Source: Pseudoalteromonas luteoviolacea (GTDB lineage: Bacteria; Pseudomonadota; Gammaproteobacteria; Enterobacterales; Alteromonadaceae). Taken from it: a stretch of 64,000 nucleotides of DNA. The stretch is taken from assembly GCF_001696455.1 (NCBI RefSeq), contig NZ_MAUJ01000001.1, positions 1,860,001 through 1,924,000 of the forward strand, read 5' to 3'. The position numbers and the translations under genes were made by a program. Below, one piece after another: positions 44,443 through 54,149 of this stretch; the stretch's first letter is position 1; each line of letters opens with the position of its first letter. The notes below the pieces were generated by a model. It saw only the letters and a list, made by a program, of their open reading frames with translations, was not told the origin of the DNA and did not search any database.

Positions 44443-46749
44443 TTAAGCATAGTAATCTATTGCCGAATCACTTTGTTTTCTGCTAGTCACTGATTGTTCT
44501 TTATTATTTTGCGCTTCACTGGCCTCATTAGCAAGTTTTCCATGACCTTGTTGCTCACCATCATCGTCATTTGAATTTCCTTCAGACTGCTGTTGGATAT
44601 TACTTTCACCGAGTTCAATACCCTGCTCCTCTAACATTTCCCTCAGCTTAGGCATGGACTCTTCTAACAATTCTTTAGCTTGTTGGTTTTGCACGACAAA
44701 GTTGATTTGAGCCTGTTCTGCATCTGAACGAATTCGAATTTGCATGCTACCTAACTCTGCGGGGTCTAGTCTGATTTCAGCTTCCTTATTATTTAAGTTA
44801 ATCATCATATTAACTTTTTCTTGCAGCATTTTAGCAGCGTCATTACGAGTCAAGTTTAACGCTTGTGCAAGCGCAGGATCTGCTTGTAATTTTACTTGTG
44901 CACTGGTTTGCTGCACAGCCGTCTGTTGGTTTTGGCGTGACTGCTCTACCTGCTGAATTACCTGCTCAAATTCTTCTTTGCTCTGAATTTGCTCACTACC
45001 TAAACTGCGAATGGCCTTAAAGACGTTTTCCACATTTTGGCTAGCCGTTTGTCGCTGATTATTCCCGCTGTTTTGCTGCTCTCCCTCAAAATCACTTGGT
45101 AACTCCGCCTGTTCTTCAGTATTCACAACAACATCGGCCACACTTTGCTTACTTGCCTCAGGTGCTACTTGCTCTTTTACTGGCGCCTTAGTGCTGTTGT
45201 ACGTGAATTCAGGTTTAACAGCGGCATCACTTTTGACCACACTTTCAAGCTTATCACTACTCTGCTTGATACCATTTATGAGCGCATTATCTTTTTGCTC
45301 TGTTTCACCTGTTACTTTACCCGCTATGCTACTGCCTTCTTGCGCTATTGAATTAGGCGATTTGCCTGTTAGGGCTTGATAAAGTGCCGCTTCTTGCTTT
45401 CTGGAAGCAGAGTCTGTGGATTTAGTATCATTGAGGCGTTCATTGAGTAGCGTCTCTAGCTCTTGCTTTTCTTGGGGTGACAGATTATCGACCATTGCCT
45501 TTAACTCTGACACACTCGTCGATTTACTTTCAGGCGCTTTCGGCACGTTTACGAATTCACTAATGGCCTGCTTCGGTATATTTTTTACAATCTCAGCGCC
45601 ATCAGAGTCAGAAACAGCTGCGGGTTCAGTCGGTTTATCGGTGGCCATTTCGATATTTTTGTTGAGTGGCGATTTCACGACCGCTTCACTCACTGAAGGT
45701 TGAGCCATTTTATTGTCTTGTTGTGGTGCGGCTGAATTGTCTTGTTGTGGTGCGGCTGAAGTGCGCTCCTTTTGCATCAACTGACTGATTAAATCAGGCG
45801 CCTTTTGCTCACTTTCACTTGCTTTTGGTGTTACCAGTTTTGAATCAACATCGGTGTTGGGTTTTTGACTGGCAACGGATGCAGGTTTTGACTCTTTCTC
45901 ATTATGTAAGTGCCATTCTCGCTCTTTAGCAACACCGTTAAATGCTTCAGCCTTTACATCAGGTATAGACCGATTACCGCTTTCTAGCATCTTGGGCTTG
46001 TCACTGACCTGAGCTTCACCATCGGTTGGATCACCAATTGGACCTTCTGAATATCGCGGTCCTGCAGGTACAGGCTTGACGACTTCACCTTGTCCCGGCA
46101 GCTGTTTGGATGAGTTTCCAACCTCTACATTTGCTTGTTTTGATTCAGCTTTTACAGAGTCATTCGGCGTAGCATCGGCAGTTTTATTATCCAATTTATT
46201 GTCTTGAACAACGATTGGACCGATTAAATCAATCGGACCTTTCTTGCCACCTTTTACTGGTAACTCATCGACCTTTTCTGCTTTGCCAAGGTGATCTTTC
46301 AATGCTTGCGGTACTGGCGCTAAATGATGTTCCACATCAGTTTTTTGGTTATTTGCCGCATTGATCTGAGACAGTAATGTGTCTGGATTAGGCGTAGAGC
46401 TAGGTTTTGACGCCTCATTGGTTGTTTCAATCTTTAAAACAACATCAGGACCTTGGTTAGATTTAGGTAGGTTTGAGTCATCAAGCTTCAAAGGTTCATC
46501 TAACCCTTTTGGTACAGGTCGTTGAGTACCTTGCTGCACTTCACCTGCACGCGTTTTTTCTGCACTTGTTTCTTGATTTGTTAATTCTTCTTTATCCGCT
46601 TCTTTCTGTATCGCAGCTTTTGCATCTTCTCGCTCGTTGGCTTCAGCCAACATCGCCATAAACCCTTTTCCATCAGAGCTTTCTTCAACCTGCCTATCCT
46701 GCGGTGAAACAGTGTTGTTTAATCCAACGTCCAATGAAACATTAACCAT
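44443..46749 (-). CDS. fliK: Flagellar hook-length control protein FliK
   Basis: Secreted ruler that stops hook growth and triggers the FlhB switch. The 768 residues have a long disordered N-terminal and middle part rich in K, E, S, P and Q (about 1-620). The C-terminal hook-length domain (about 640-735) contains EAEIRLDPAELGSMQIRIRSD and MPKLREMLEEQGIEL, and a Q/N/S-rich tail follows. An exact 24-base duplication lies in the disordered part. A sigma-54 type element precedes it, so fliK should start the fliKLMNOPQR-flhB unit. Confidence 0.94.
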   Translation of the reverse strand: MVNVSLDVGLNNTVSPQDRQVEESSDGKGFMAMLAEANEREDAKAAIQKEADKEELTNQETSAEKTRAGEVQQGTQRPVPKGLDEPLKLDDSNLPKSNQGPDVVLKIETTNEASKPSSTPNPDTLLSQINAANNQKTDVEHHLAPVPQALKDHLGKAEKVDELPVKGGKKGPIDLIGPIVVQDNKLDNKTADATPNDSVKAESKQANVEVGNSSKQLPGQGEVVKPVPAGPRYSEGPIGDPTDGEAQVSDKPKMLESGNRSIPDVKAEAFNGVAKEREWHLHNEKESKPASVASQKPNTDVDSKLVTPKASESEQKAPDLISQLMQKERTSAAPQQDNSAAPQQDNKMAQPSVSEAVVKSPLNKNIEMATDKPTEPAAVSDSDGAEIVKNIPKQAISEFVNVPKAPESKSTSVSELKAMVDNLSPQEKQELETLLNERLNDTKSTDSASRKQEAALYQALTGKSPNSIAQEGSSIAGKVTGETEQKDNALINGIKQSSDKLESVVKSDAAVKPEFTYNSTKAPVKEQVAPEASKQSVADVVVNTEEQAELPSDFEGEQQNSGNNQRQTASQNVENVFKAIRSLGSEQIQSKEEFEQVIQQVEQSRQNQQTAVQQTSAQVKLQADPALAQALNLTRNDAAKMLQEKVNMMINLNNKEAEIRLDPAELGSMQIRIRSDAEQAQINFVVQNQQAKELLEESMPKLREMLEEQGIELGESNIQQQSEGNSNDDDGEQQGHGKLANEASEAQNNKEQSVTSRKQSDSAIDYYA
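45713..45760. repeat. Exact 24-base tandem duplication inside fliK
   Basis: Two identical 24-base units lie head to tail and encode two copies of SAAPQQDN (the shared residues read QQDNSAAPQQDN). The length is a multiple of three, so the frame is kept. This is the kind of slippage repeat that can vary in number between strains. Confidence 0.9.
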
Positions 46750-46816
46750 ATTCTCACCTTTTAGTGTGGCAATCGAACGCCGCTTGCCTACTTATAACTC
46801 TATTATTTCGTAAAAA

Positions 46817-46832
46817 TGCAATTTTCAAGCCA
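46817..46832 (-). promoter_or_regulatory. Candidate sigma-54 promoter for fliK
   Basis: On the minus strand the sequence reads TGGCTTGAAAATTGCA, with GG and GC exactly 10 bases apart, and matches TGGC-N8-TTGCA. It starts directly after the fliJ stop and lies about 70 bases before the fliK start. Confidence 0.7.
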
Positions 46833-47279
46833 TTAATTAGCCAACTTGCGTCTCATAAAGATGTTTGTTGCAAACTCATCGAGCATTTTTTGCTCTGCTT
46901 TTGCTAATCGCTTTTGTTTTTCAAGTTCTTTTTTCTCTATCAGCTTTGCAATGGCTTTCACTTTAGCCTGTTGAGCCAGCCACAGCTTACGCCGTTGCTC
47001 CACAACCCGTTTTGCCGTGGCAACGGTATTTGCCTGTTGCTTAATGGCTTCTTCAATCTTATTGATAAAACTATGATATTGTGAGAAACCACTACTGCTT
47101 AATCCCTGTAATGCTTTATTGTGCAGTTGTTGAGAATACTCTAAGCGGAAATCATTCAACCCTTTTAGCTTTTGCTGGTTGTCATGCAAGCTACGCTCGG
47201 CTTGAACAAAATTGACTCTCAAGCCATCTTCTTTGTCAGATTCTAGTTTATGTAATAACGCAAGTTTGGTTTCTGCCAT
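46833..47279 (-). CDS. fliJ: Flagellar export chaperone FliJ
   Basis: Coiled-coil stalk protein of the export ATPase. The 148 residues from [13 protein letters not shown] are almost wholly helical and rich in K, E, Q and L. The true start is ATG 47279, whose A is also the last base of the fliI stop (TAATG), a coupled arrangement. The frame is open further upstream, but only inside fliI. Confidence 0.92.
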   Translation of the reverse strand: MAETKLALLHKLESDKEDGLRVNFVQAERSLHDNQQKLKGLNDFRLEYSQQLHNKALQGLSSSGFSQYHSFINKIEEAIKQQANTVATAKRVVEQRRKLWLAQQAKVKAIAKLIEKKELEKQKRLAKAEQKMLDEFATNIFMRRKLAN

Positions 47280-48622
47280 TAGCCTTGTCCTAATAGTTGT
47301 GCAAGACCCTGCAAGCACTCATCATAATTCAGCACTTCTTTCATGCCTTGTTGTAAAAAGCCATTCACACTTGGCATCATTGCAATGGCTTGGTCTAGCA
47401 TCGGGTCACTCCCCTGCTGATATGCACCCAAAGTGATCATATCCTTGTTTTGTTGGTACATGGAGTAGACTTGCTTCAACACCCTAGCTTGTTGCATATG
47501 TGCGTCAGATACAACTTGAGGCATGACACGTGAAATGGATTTTTCAATATCAATGGCAGGATAATGACCACTGTCCGCAAGATCTCGAGACAGTACAATA
47601 TGGCCATCTAGAATCGCCCTAGCAGAATCGGCAATCGGGTCCTGCATATCGTCCCCTTCACTTAAAACAGTAAAGAATGCCGTAATTGAGCCTTGCCCTT
47701 CACCACCGTTACCTGCTCGCTCTACCAATGCGGGTAACTTCGCAAATACTGAGGGTGGATAACCTTTTGTCGCAGGTGGCTCGCCAACCGCCAGCGCGAT
47801 TTCACGTTGTGCCATGGCATAACGCGTCACCGAGTCCAGTAACAACAAAACATTTAAGCCCTGATCTCTGAAGTACTCGGCGATTGTTACGGCACTTTCG
47901 CACCCCTTTAATCGCATAAGTGGGGAAGCATCCGCTGGAGCCGCCACCACAACAGAGCGTCTTCGTCCCTCAACACCGAGTATTTCATCAATAAACTCTT
48001 TTACTTCTCGACCACGTTCACCAACCAACCCTACGACAATGACATCGGCTTCACTGCCTCGGGTCATCATACCCAATAGAACAGACTTACCGACACCACT
48101 ACCAGCGAACAACCCCATCCGTTGCCCTTGGCCCACCGTGATTATTGAGTTGATTGCCCTCACCCCGACATCCATTGGTTCACTAATTGGACGCCTCGCG
48201 AGCGGATTAATCTGTGCTTGCGCAAACTTTAGCCTAGCATCGGCTTGAATTGCACCTAAACCATCAAGTGGACGACCGAGTCCATCAACTACTCGCCCTA
48301 AGAGCCCCATGCCAACAGGTAACCCGGACTCTTTCACTTGGGGAATAACCCGGGCACCTGGCAGAACGCCAGAAATATGATCATTCGGCATTAAATACAA
48401 AATATCGTCATTAAAGCCGATGACTTCAGCATCTACAAAACCATTGATCGTTTCGATTTTACACTGGCTACCCACGGCGGCATTTAAGCCTTTTGCTTCA
48501 AGGGTCAAACCAACAACACGTGTGAGGCTGCCCGCAACGGCAACCCCATAAGGCTGGATATGTTTTTGATATGAACTAATTCTTTGCGCCAGTGGCTGAT
48601 GTTGAAGCTCAGTTTCTGTCAT
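47279..48622 (-). CDS. fliI: Flagellar export ATPase FliI
   Basis: F1-beta-like ATPase that helps deliver substrates to the gate. The 447 residues have Walker [12 protein letters not shown] near 170-180, Walker [19 protein letters not shown], and the family mark [18 protein letters not shown]. It lies 20 bases after fliH. Confidence 0.98.
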   Translation of the reverse strand: MTETELQHQPLAQRISSYQKHIQPYGVAVAGSLTRVVGLTLEAKGLNAAVGSQCKIETINGFVDAEVIGFNDDILYLMPNDHISGVLPGARVIPQVKESGLPVGMGLLGRVVDGLGRPLDGLGAIQADARLKFAQAQINPLARRPISEPMDVGVRAINSIITVGQGQRMGLFAGSGVGKSVLLGMMTRGSEADVIVVGLVGERGREVKEFIDEILGVEGRRRSVVVAAPADASPLMRLKGCESAVTIAEYFRDQGLNVLLLLDSVTRYAMAQREIALAVGEPPATKGYPPSVFAKLPALVERAGNGGEGQGSITAFFTVLSEGDDMQDPIADSARAILDGHIVLSRDLADSGHYPAIDIEKSISRVMPQVVSDAHMQQARVLKQVYSMYQQNKDMITLGAYQQGSDPMLDQAIAMMPSVNGFLQQGMKEVLNYDECLQGLAQLLGQG

Positions 48623-48642
48623 GAATATTGAAGCGATAAATA

Positions 48643-49461
48643 CTAGATACCGCTATCATGCAAAAACTTCTCCAATATTTCGCTTATGCGATTTTTGACG
48701 GTCAGATCAATAGAAGAAATTGGAGATTTAATCTCACACCCACCGCGCTCGAGGGTAGGCTCTGGGATCAATTGCCACCTTTGTTTTGCTAGCATGTCGC
48801 TGCCATAGGCCTCTTCCACAAGCGTCAAATCTTCTGGATGCAGATGGACTTTTAGTTGCACTTCTAAAATGGGCAAAGCATCTAGTCCTTTCTTAAGTGC
48901 TTGAAGGATCAAGTCAGGGCTTGTTTTTAACTCATGAAATGTGATTTGCTGTGTCAATAAACTGACAAGCTGAATAAGCTGTTTTTCACACGCTTCATCT
49001 ACTTGTTGCAATGGCTCATTTATCTTGTCAACAAGGCCTGAGAGCATTTGTAAACGCTCTTCAATGAGTGGCTTAGCATCTTCGATGCCTTGCAGCTTAC
49101 CGGCTTCGATGCCCTCTTTAAGCCCCGCTTCGTTACCTTCTTTGGCTCCTTTTTCGAAGCCTTCGATATAACCCTGTTCATGTCCCTGTTTCAACCCTTC
49201 TTCATAGGCATCTTGGCGGATCTGCTCAAGCTCCTCAAGTGTCAATGTCGGAATTTCTGCCTCAACGGTTTCAGGCTCTGTTTGACGCTCCGTTTTCGTG
49301 TATAGCTCTTCAAGTGGAGTACCCATTGCCGTTGAGCGACCTGATAAACCACTCAAGTCTTCTTTAACATCAGGAATGTCCCAGTCTTCAAGATGCTCTA
49401 GCAATGCATCAACAGCTTCACCATGAACAGGTTTGCCGCGATATAACTTTGGCTCAGACAT
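48643..49461 (-). CDS. fliH: Flagellar export ATPase regulator FliH
   Basis: Peripheral stalk that binds FliI and the C-ring. The 272 residues contain the classical run of GxxxG-like repeats (about 92-131: [18 protein letters not shown] and onward). A V-type ATPase subunit E-like C-terminal domain ends in [15 protein letters not shown]. It lies 3 bases after fliG. Confidence 0.95.
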   Translation of the reverse strand: MSEPKLYRGKPVHGEAVDALLEHLEDWDIPDVKEDLSGLSGRSTAMGTPLEELYTKTERQTEPETVEAEIPTLTLEELEQIRQDAYEEGLKQGHEQGYIEGFEKGAKEGNEAGLKEGIEAGKLQGIEDAKPLIEERLQMLSGLVDKINEPLQQVDEACEKQLIQLVSLLTQQITFHELKTSPDLILQALKKGLDALPILEVQLKVHLHPEDLTLVEEAYGSDMLAKQRWQLIPEPTLERGGCEIKSPISSIDLTVKNRISEILEKFLHDSGI

Positions 49462-49464
49462 AAT

Positions 49465-50505
49465 TTATAGGAACTCCTCACCGCCACCGCCGCCAAGCAT
49501 GATTTCACCAGAGTCGGCCAGACGTCTCGCTGTCGCTAGGATTTCCTTCTGAGCCGCTTCAACTTCACTGATCCGCACCGGAGGCATCGCTTCAAGATCG
49601 TCCGCCATCATTTCCGCTGCACGTTTCGACATGTTACTTAAAATCTTGTCTTTTAATGAATCGTCAGCTCCCTTAATCGCTTTCATCAGCACATCTTGTT
49701 GTACTTCACGAAGGATGGCCTGAATTCCTCTATCTTCGACATCCATCAGGTTCTCAAAGACAAACATCAAGTCTTGGATTTGCTGTGACATTTCTTCGTC
49801 ATGTTCACGAATTGAGTCCATTAACTGCCCTTCAACATTCGTATCTAGGTAGTTCATAATATCTGCCGCAGCTTTAAGACCACCCATCTTCGCAGCTTGC
49901 GCACCAGCTTGACCCGCAAACTGTTTCTCCATAATTTCATTTAGTTCTTGTAGTGCCGCAGGCTGTACTTCTTCTAAATTGGCAATACGCATTGTTAAGT
50001 CGAGCCTTACCTTCTCTGTAAACTGAGAAAGGATCTCTGCTGACTGCTCTGGCTCTAAGTAAGACAATACGATTGTTTGGATCTGCGGGTGCTCATTGCG
50101 GATGATATTAGCAACCTGCTTAGAGTCCATCCATTTAAGGGAATCAAGCCCTTTTGCGCCTGAGCCCATAACAATTTGGTCGATAAGACTCGCGGCTTTG
50201 TCCTCACCAAGGGCTGCGGTAAGGGCCTTTTTAATAAAGTCTTCAGATTGAAATCCAATTGTACTGAAGCTTTGTATTTGCTCAATAAAAAGGTTATGAA
50301 CTGCACTGATTTTAGACTGAGATAAGTCATCTATCGCAGCCATCGCCATGCCTACTTTCTGTACTTGTTTTGGCTCAAGGTGTTTTAATATCTGCGCTGC
50401 ATCTTCTTCCGTTAGGCTGAGTAGCAAGATGGCGGCCTTATCGACCCCATCTAGCTTCTCAACATCGAAAGCTGGCGGCAGTTGTTTTTGTTCTTCATCA
50501 CTCAT
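49465..50505 (-). CDS. fliG: Flagellar motor switch protein FliG
   Basis: Rotor protein that meets the stator and binds FliF. The 346 residues hold the three FliG domains, with KAAILLLSLTEEDAAQILKHLEPKQVQ near the start, the EHPQIQTIVLSYLEP middle domain, and the C-terminal MFVFENLMDVEDRGIQAILREV with torque residues. The start overlaps the end of fliF by 8 bases. Confidence 0.97.
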   Translation of the reverse strand: MSDEEQKQLPPAFDVEKLDGVDKAAILLLSLTEEDAAQILKHLEPKQVQKVGMAMAAIDDLSQSKISAVHNLFIEQIQSFSTIGFQSEDFIKKALTAALGEDKAASLIDQIVMGSGAKGLDSLKWMDSKQVANIIRNEHPQIQTIVLSYLEPEQSAEILSQFTEKVRLDLTMRIANLEEVQPAALQELNEIMEKQFAGQAGAQAAKMGGLKAAADIMNYLDTNVEGQLMDSIREHDEEMSQQIQDLMFVFENLMDVEDRGIQAILREVQQDVLMKAIKGADDSLKDKILSNMSKRAAEMMADDLEAMPPVRISEVEAAQKEILATARRLADSGEIMLGGGGGEEFL

Positions 50506-52217
50506 CTTCAGTTAACCACGCTTTGACCACTTGTGAAGAAAGCTCTGGTTCATTCGCAACTAGTGCACGAACCGCTTTCAATAGATCTTCATCTCCATGT
50601 AAGTCTGGCAATTGTAATGTACCATCGGAAGAGAAGCCAACAGCAGATTCATCAAAGTCATTACTTAGCATATCAAGTGTACTATCGCCTAAGTCTACAC
50701 CAGCAGTTAATGCATCTTCATCATAGTCTTCTAGTGTGTCATCTGGGTATATCAATCTCTTCAGCATAGGGCGAACTACAGCCATAATCAACACGATGAT
50801 TACCAATGCGCCTGCCGCGAGTCTAACAACCTTCATGAACCACTCTTGTTCCCACAAAGGCATTTCGGATGCTTCTAAGATATCTTCACGTACAAATGGG
50901 ACTGTCACGACTTCTAATGCATCACCACGCTGCATGTCAAAGCCCACGCCACCTTGTAAAAGTCGACGTATATTATTTAATTCTTCTTGAGAGCGAGGCG
51001 TCATCACCATATTGCCCTCTGCGTCAGCCTTGGCAACATAATCGACAGCCACTGACACACTGATACGACGGATCACGCCAGTTTGTTGACGCTTATGAGA
51101 GATAGTCGTGTCCAACTCATAGTTACGTGTTGCTTCTTTTTGTGAACGCGTTGGGGTCGTGCCTTTGCCACTGCCACCAGCACCTGCGATTTCTGGAATA
51201 TTTGACGTCTACCGGCGGTTGGTTTGTCAGTGCGCCAGGAATACCAGCCGTGATACCACCGATATTGCTCTCCTCGAACGTAGTTTCACTTCTTACCGCA
51301 GGTAAATCTGGATTAAAACGCTTCTGTGTTTCTTCAATTGCGCTGAAGTCCATCGTTAAATCGACCTGAGCAGTAAAGTTGCCTAAACCAACGACTGGGA
51401 TCATGATACTGTCGATTTTCGATAAATATTCAGACTCACGTTTACGTTCGATTTCATACTCTTTGCGAGAGCGTGCAGCCAAGGAATCCTGAGATCCTGA
51501 ATTTAATAGACGACCATTTTGATCCGTTACTGTAACACGTGATGGCTCAAGCCCTTGAACGGCAGATGCAACGATATCAACAATCGAGTCTACCTCTTCA
51601 CCATCAAGCGTGCGACCACGCTTCATGGTTAATACAACCGTTGCAGAAGGTTTTTTCTCACGACGAGCAAATACGTTCTCTTTTGGAATTGCCAAAAGCA
51701 CTTTTGCTCTGTTGATATCTTGCAACTCTTCAATGGTTCTCGCGAGTTGCTGTTCACGGCTGTGCTTAAGTCTTTCTCTTTCAAGGCGCTGACTGACACC
51801 AAAGCCCATGTCTTGCATCAAAATGTCTGTGCCTGACGACGGTGATTGCGTAAAGCCGTCTCGGGCCATTTTTAATTTAATATTTTGATAATCCGTTTCC
51901 GCAACCATGATGGTGTTACCATCTAGGTCATATTCAATTTTTTGCGCATCTAAAAAGTCGAGTGTTTGAACCAGCTCATCAGTTGGATATTGACCTAACG
52001 GGCGCATGTCAGGTTGACGTGCCCAGATAATAATAAATACGGCGATTGCTAAACATATTGCCAGTGCGATTACGAGCGTAACTTGACGTAGCATATCAAC
52101 GCCGCTTAAAGCACTGAAATAACCAGATTTTTGCTCTTGCTGTGTTTCAGCACCTTCAGCGACTGCTCCTGCTGGACCATCTGAAAGTGCTAAATCTGTC
52201 GATTGATTTGTAGCCAC
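50498..52217 (-). pseudogene. fliF: Flagellar MS-ring protein FliF, reading frame broken by one apparent extra base
   Basis: Forms the MS ring, the base on which the flagellum is built. The frame from 52217 has the first membrane helix, YscJ/FliF domain (SSGTDILMQDMGFGVSQRLERER) and VDLTMDFSAIEETQKRFNPDLPAVRSE. It leaves the frame at an AAA run at 51201-51203, after NQPPVDV, and would end at 51123. Removing one A restores NQPPVDVNIPEIAGAGGSGKGTTP, the KEATRNYELDTTISH segment, the second membrane helix and the FliG-binding tail to 50498. The repaired protein is about 572 residues, the usual FliF length. As written, no functional FliF is made. All codons after the shift are conserved, so sequencing error or a recent mutation is likely. 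Confidence 0.9.
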
Positions 52218-52242
52218 AGTTACTCTCCACTAACTCTCTGAA

Positions 52243-52578
52243 TTACACCGGCATGCTCATGATATCTTTATAAGCTTCAACAAGCTTATTGCGCACCTGA
52301 ACCGTCGCTTCGAAAGCTACAGATGACTTGTTTTTCGCAATCATAGCTTCTGCCAACGAGACGCTTCTATCACCCATCTCGACCGCAGTTACTTTTGCTT
52401 TTGTATCTCTTTGCAAATCAGCAACGTTATTCAACGCATTTGAAAGTATATCGCCAAACTGTGCACTCGATGTAGCGGCTGTCGCTTGCGCTGGTACTTT
52501 CGTCTCTGGCTGGACCCTACCTGCTTGAGAGGCCATAGACTGCATTTCTTGATATAAACTGGTGTTTTGAATTTTCAT
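52243..52578 (-). CDS. fliE: Flagellar hook-basal body protein FliE
   Basis: Joins the MS ring to the rod. About 111 residues from ATG 52578 (MKIQNTSLYQEMQSM), with the SD-like AGGGTGAG just upstream. A GTG at 52587 is a less likely start. The C-terminal LAEAMIAKNKSSVAFEATVQVRNKLVEAYKDIMSMPV is the FliE signature. It heads fliEFGHIJ behind a good sigma-54 type promoter. Confidence 0.95.
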   Translation of the reverse strand: MKIQNTSLYQEMQSMASQAGRVQPETKVPAQATAATSSAQFGDILSNALNNVADLQRDTKAKVTAVEMGDRSVSLAEAMIAKNKSSVAFEATVQVRNKLVEAYKDIMSMPV

Positions 52579-52615
52579 ATTGCTCACCCTGTGAGATTAC
52601 ATATGAATAGTTAAA

Positions 52616-52632
52616 AGCACTTTTTGTGCCAA
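52616..52632 (-). promoter_or_regulatory. Sigma-54 promoter for fliE
   Basis: On the minus strand the sequence reads TTGGCACAAAAAGTGCT, with a perfect TTGGCAC -24 box and GC exactly 10 bases after GG. It lies about 45 bases before the fliE start. Confidence 0.82.
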
Positions 52633-52709
52633 CTTTTATTTCTTTATATTCAACAACTTAAAAAGTAATAAGTAATATAAATGGGAGGACAGAATTTTGA
52701 CGGGAGAAT

Positions 52710-52736
52710 AATTGGCCAGGCTGAGCCTGGCCAATT
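52710..52736 (-). terminator. Terminator after flrC
   Basis: A perfect 12-base stem (AATTGGCCAGGC / GCCTGGCCAATT) with loop TGA starts 7 bases after the flrC stop on the minus strand. The T tract is short. Confidence 0.75.
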
Positions 52737-52742
52737 TGATAT

Positions 52743-54149
52743 TTATGCTGGAACTGGCAAACCTAAATCTCTCATTTTAGCCAATTTATATCGCAGTGTT
52801 CTTGGACTAATACCCAGAATCTCTGCAACATCTTTTCTTTTACCATTACAGCGGGTCAAGGTATCAAGAATAATTTGATGCTCTTTGTCTTGTAACTCTT
52901 CTTTATAACTTAACGCGTCACCCTGCGTAGAACTCGCACTACTTTCGGTTGAACTCACATAGGGTGATACATCTAACTCAACAGGGCTGCTTAATGGTGC
53001 CACCGCTATACTTAACTCAACCGGCTCAAAATTTTCAATAAATATATCTGTATCAGTAACTTCGCTACCCTGTTGTAAAATTAGCGCTCTTTGTACAACG
53101 TTTTCAAGCTCCCTTACATTACCAGGCCAAGCATGTTGCAATAACTTTTCTTGCGCTCCTGTTGATAATTGAGGCGTAGGCTGTCCGGACTTTTGACAGT
53201 GCCTTTCCATTAAGTGACATGCGAGTGGAACAATATCCGCAGCTCTGTCTTTCAAAGGCAACCAAGTCAATGGGAAGACATTTAATCGATAATATAAATC
53301 TTCTCTGAATTTGCCCTCAGCAACGGCTTCTTTAAGATCTCGGTTACTGGTCGCCAATACGCGCACATCTAATTCAATTGTTTTACGACCACCCAGTCTT
53401 TCGACTTCACGCTCCTGTAAAACACGCAGCAATTTAGCTTGTAACCCCAGATCCATCTCAGTAATCTCATCTAGCAAGATAGTCCCTTTTTGCGCCTGCT
53501 CGAATTTGCCCGGACATGCTTGAATAGCACCGGTAAATGCGCCTTTTTCGTAACCAAATAAAGTTGCTTCTAGCATATTCTCAGGGATCGCTGCACAATT
53601 AATGGCAACGAATGGCTCACTGCTTCTCTCTGAGCTGTCATGAATATATCTTGCAAGTACTTCCTTACCAGAGCCACTAGGGCCTAAAACCATAACGCTG
53701 GCATCGGATTGCGCGACTTTTTTGGCCAGCGTTAACAGCTGTAAGCTTTTCACATCAGCTACGATGGGCCCTTCAGTCTCTTTTTCCTTCTCCGGCATAT
53801 AGCGGCTGACCATGTTCAGCAATACTTCTGGTGCAAACGGCTTTGCCATATAGTCAATAGCGCCTAGTCTCATTGCTTCAACAGCGTCATCAATGGTGGC
53901 ATATGCAGTCATCATTAGAACAGGCAAGTTTGGATAATTTAGCTTAATGCTCTTGAGCAAATCGATGCCGCTCATTTGTCCCATTTGCACATCGCTAACC
54001 ACTAAAGAAAAGCTTTGTTGCTTGAGTAACACCATCGCTTGCTCTGCACTATCCGCCTCAACACATTCAATACCAGCAAGCTCTAAAGTATCTAAGAGTG
54101 CTTCGCGTAAACCTGCGTCATCTTCAACGACTAGAATTTTATTACTCAT
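52743..54149 (-). CDS. flrC: Sigma-54 dependent flagellar response regulator FlrC (FleR)
   Basis: Activates basal body and hook genes with sigma-54 after phosphorylation by FlrB. The 468 residues have a receiver domain with D53 (VVSDVQMG). The AAA+ domain (about 135-365) has Walker A LGPSGSGKE, the sigma-54 contact loop GAFTGA and an arginine finger region. The Fis-type helix-turn-helix (about 425-465) has RKDVAEILGISPRTLRYKLAKM. The start overlaps the flrB stop by 4 bases. Confidence 0.96.
   Translation of the reverse strand: MSNKILVVEDDAGLREALLDTLELAGIECVEADSAEQAMVLLKQQSFSLVVSDVQMGQMSGIDLLKSIKLNYPNLPVLMMTAYATIDDAVEAMRLGAIDYMAKPFAPEVLLNMVSRYMPEKEKETEGPIVADVKSLQLLTLAKKVAQSDASVMVLGPSGSGKEVLARYIHDSSERSSEPFVAINCAAIPENMLEATLFGYEKGAFTGAIQACPGKFEQAQKGTILLDEITEMDLGLQAKLLRVLQEREVERLGGRKTIELDVRVLATSNRDLKEAVAEGKFREDLYYRLNVFPLTWLPLKDRAADIVPLACHLMERHCQKSGQPTPQLSTGAQEKLLQHAWPGNVRELENVVQRALILQQGSEVTDTDIFIENFEPVELSIAVAPLSSPVELDVSPYVSSTESSASSTQGDALSYKEELQDKEHQIILDTLTRCNGKRKDVAEILGISPRTLRYKLAKMRDLGLPVPA

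Noticed and set aside
50498..51115. Separate small gene downstream of fliF
   Set aside because: Its sequence is the C-terminal part of FliF (second membrane helix and FliG-binding tail) and rejoins the N-terminal part when one A is removed.
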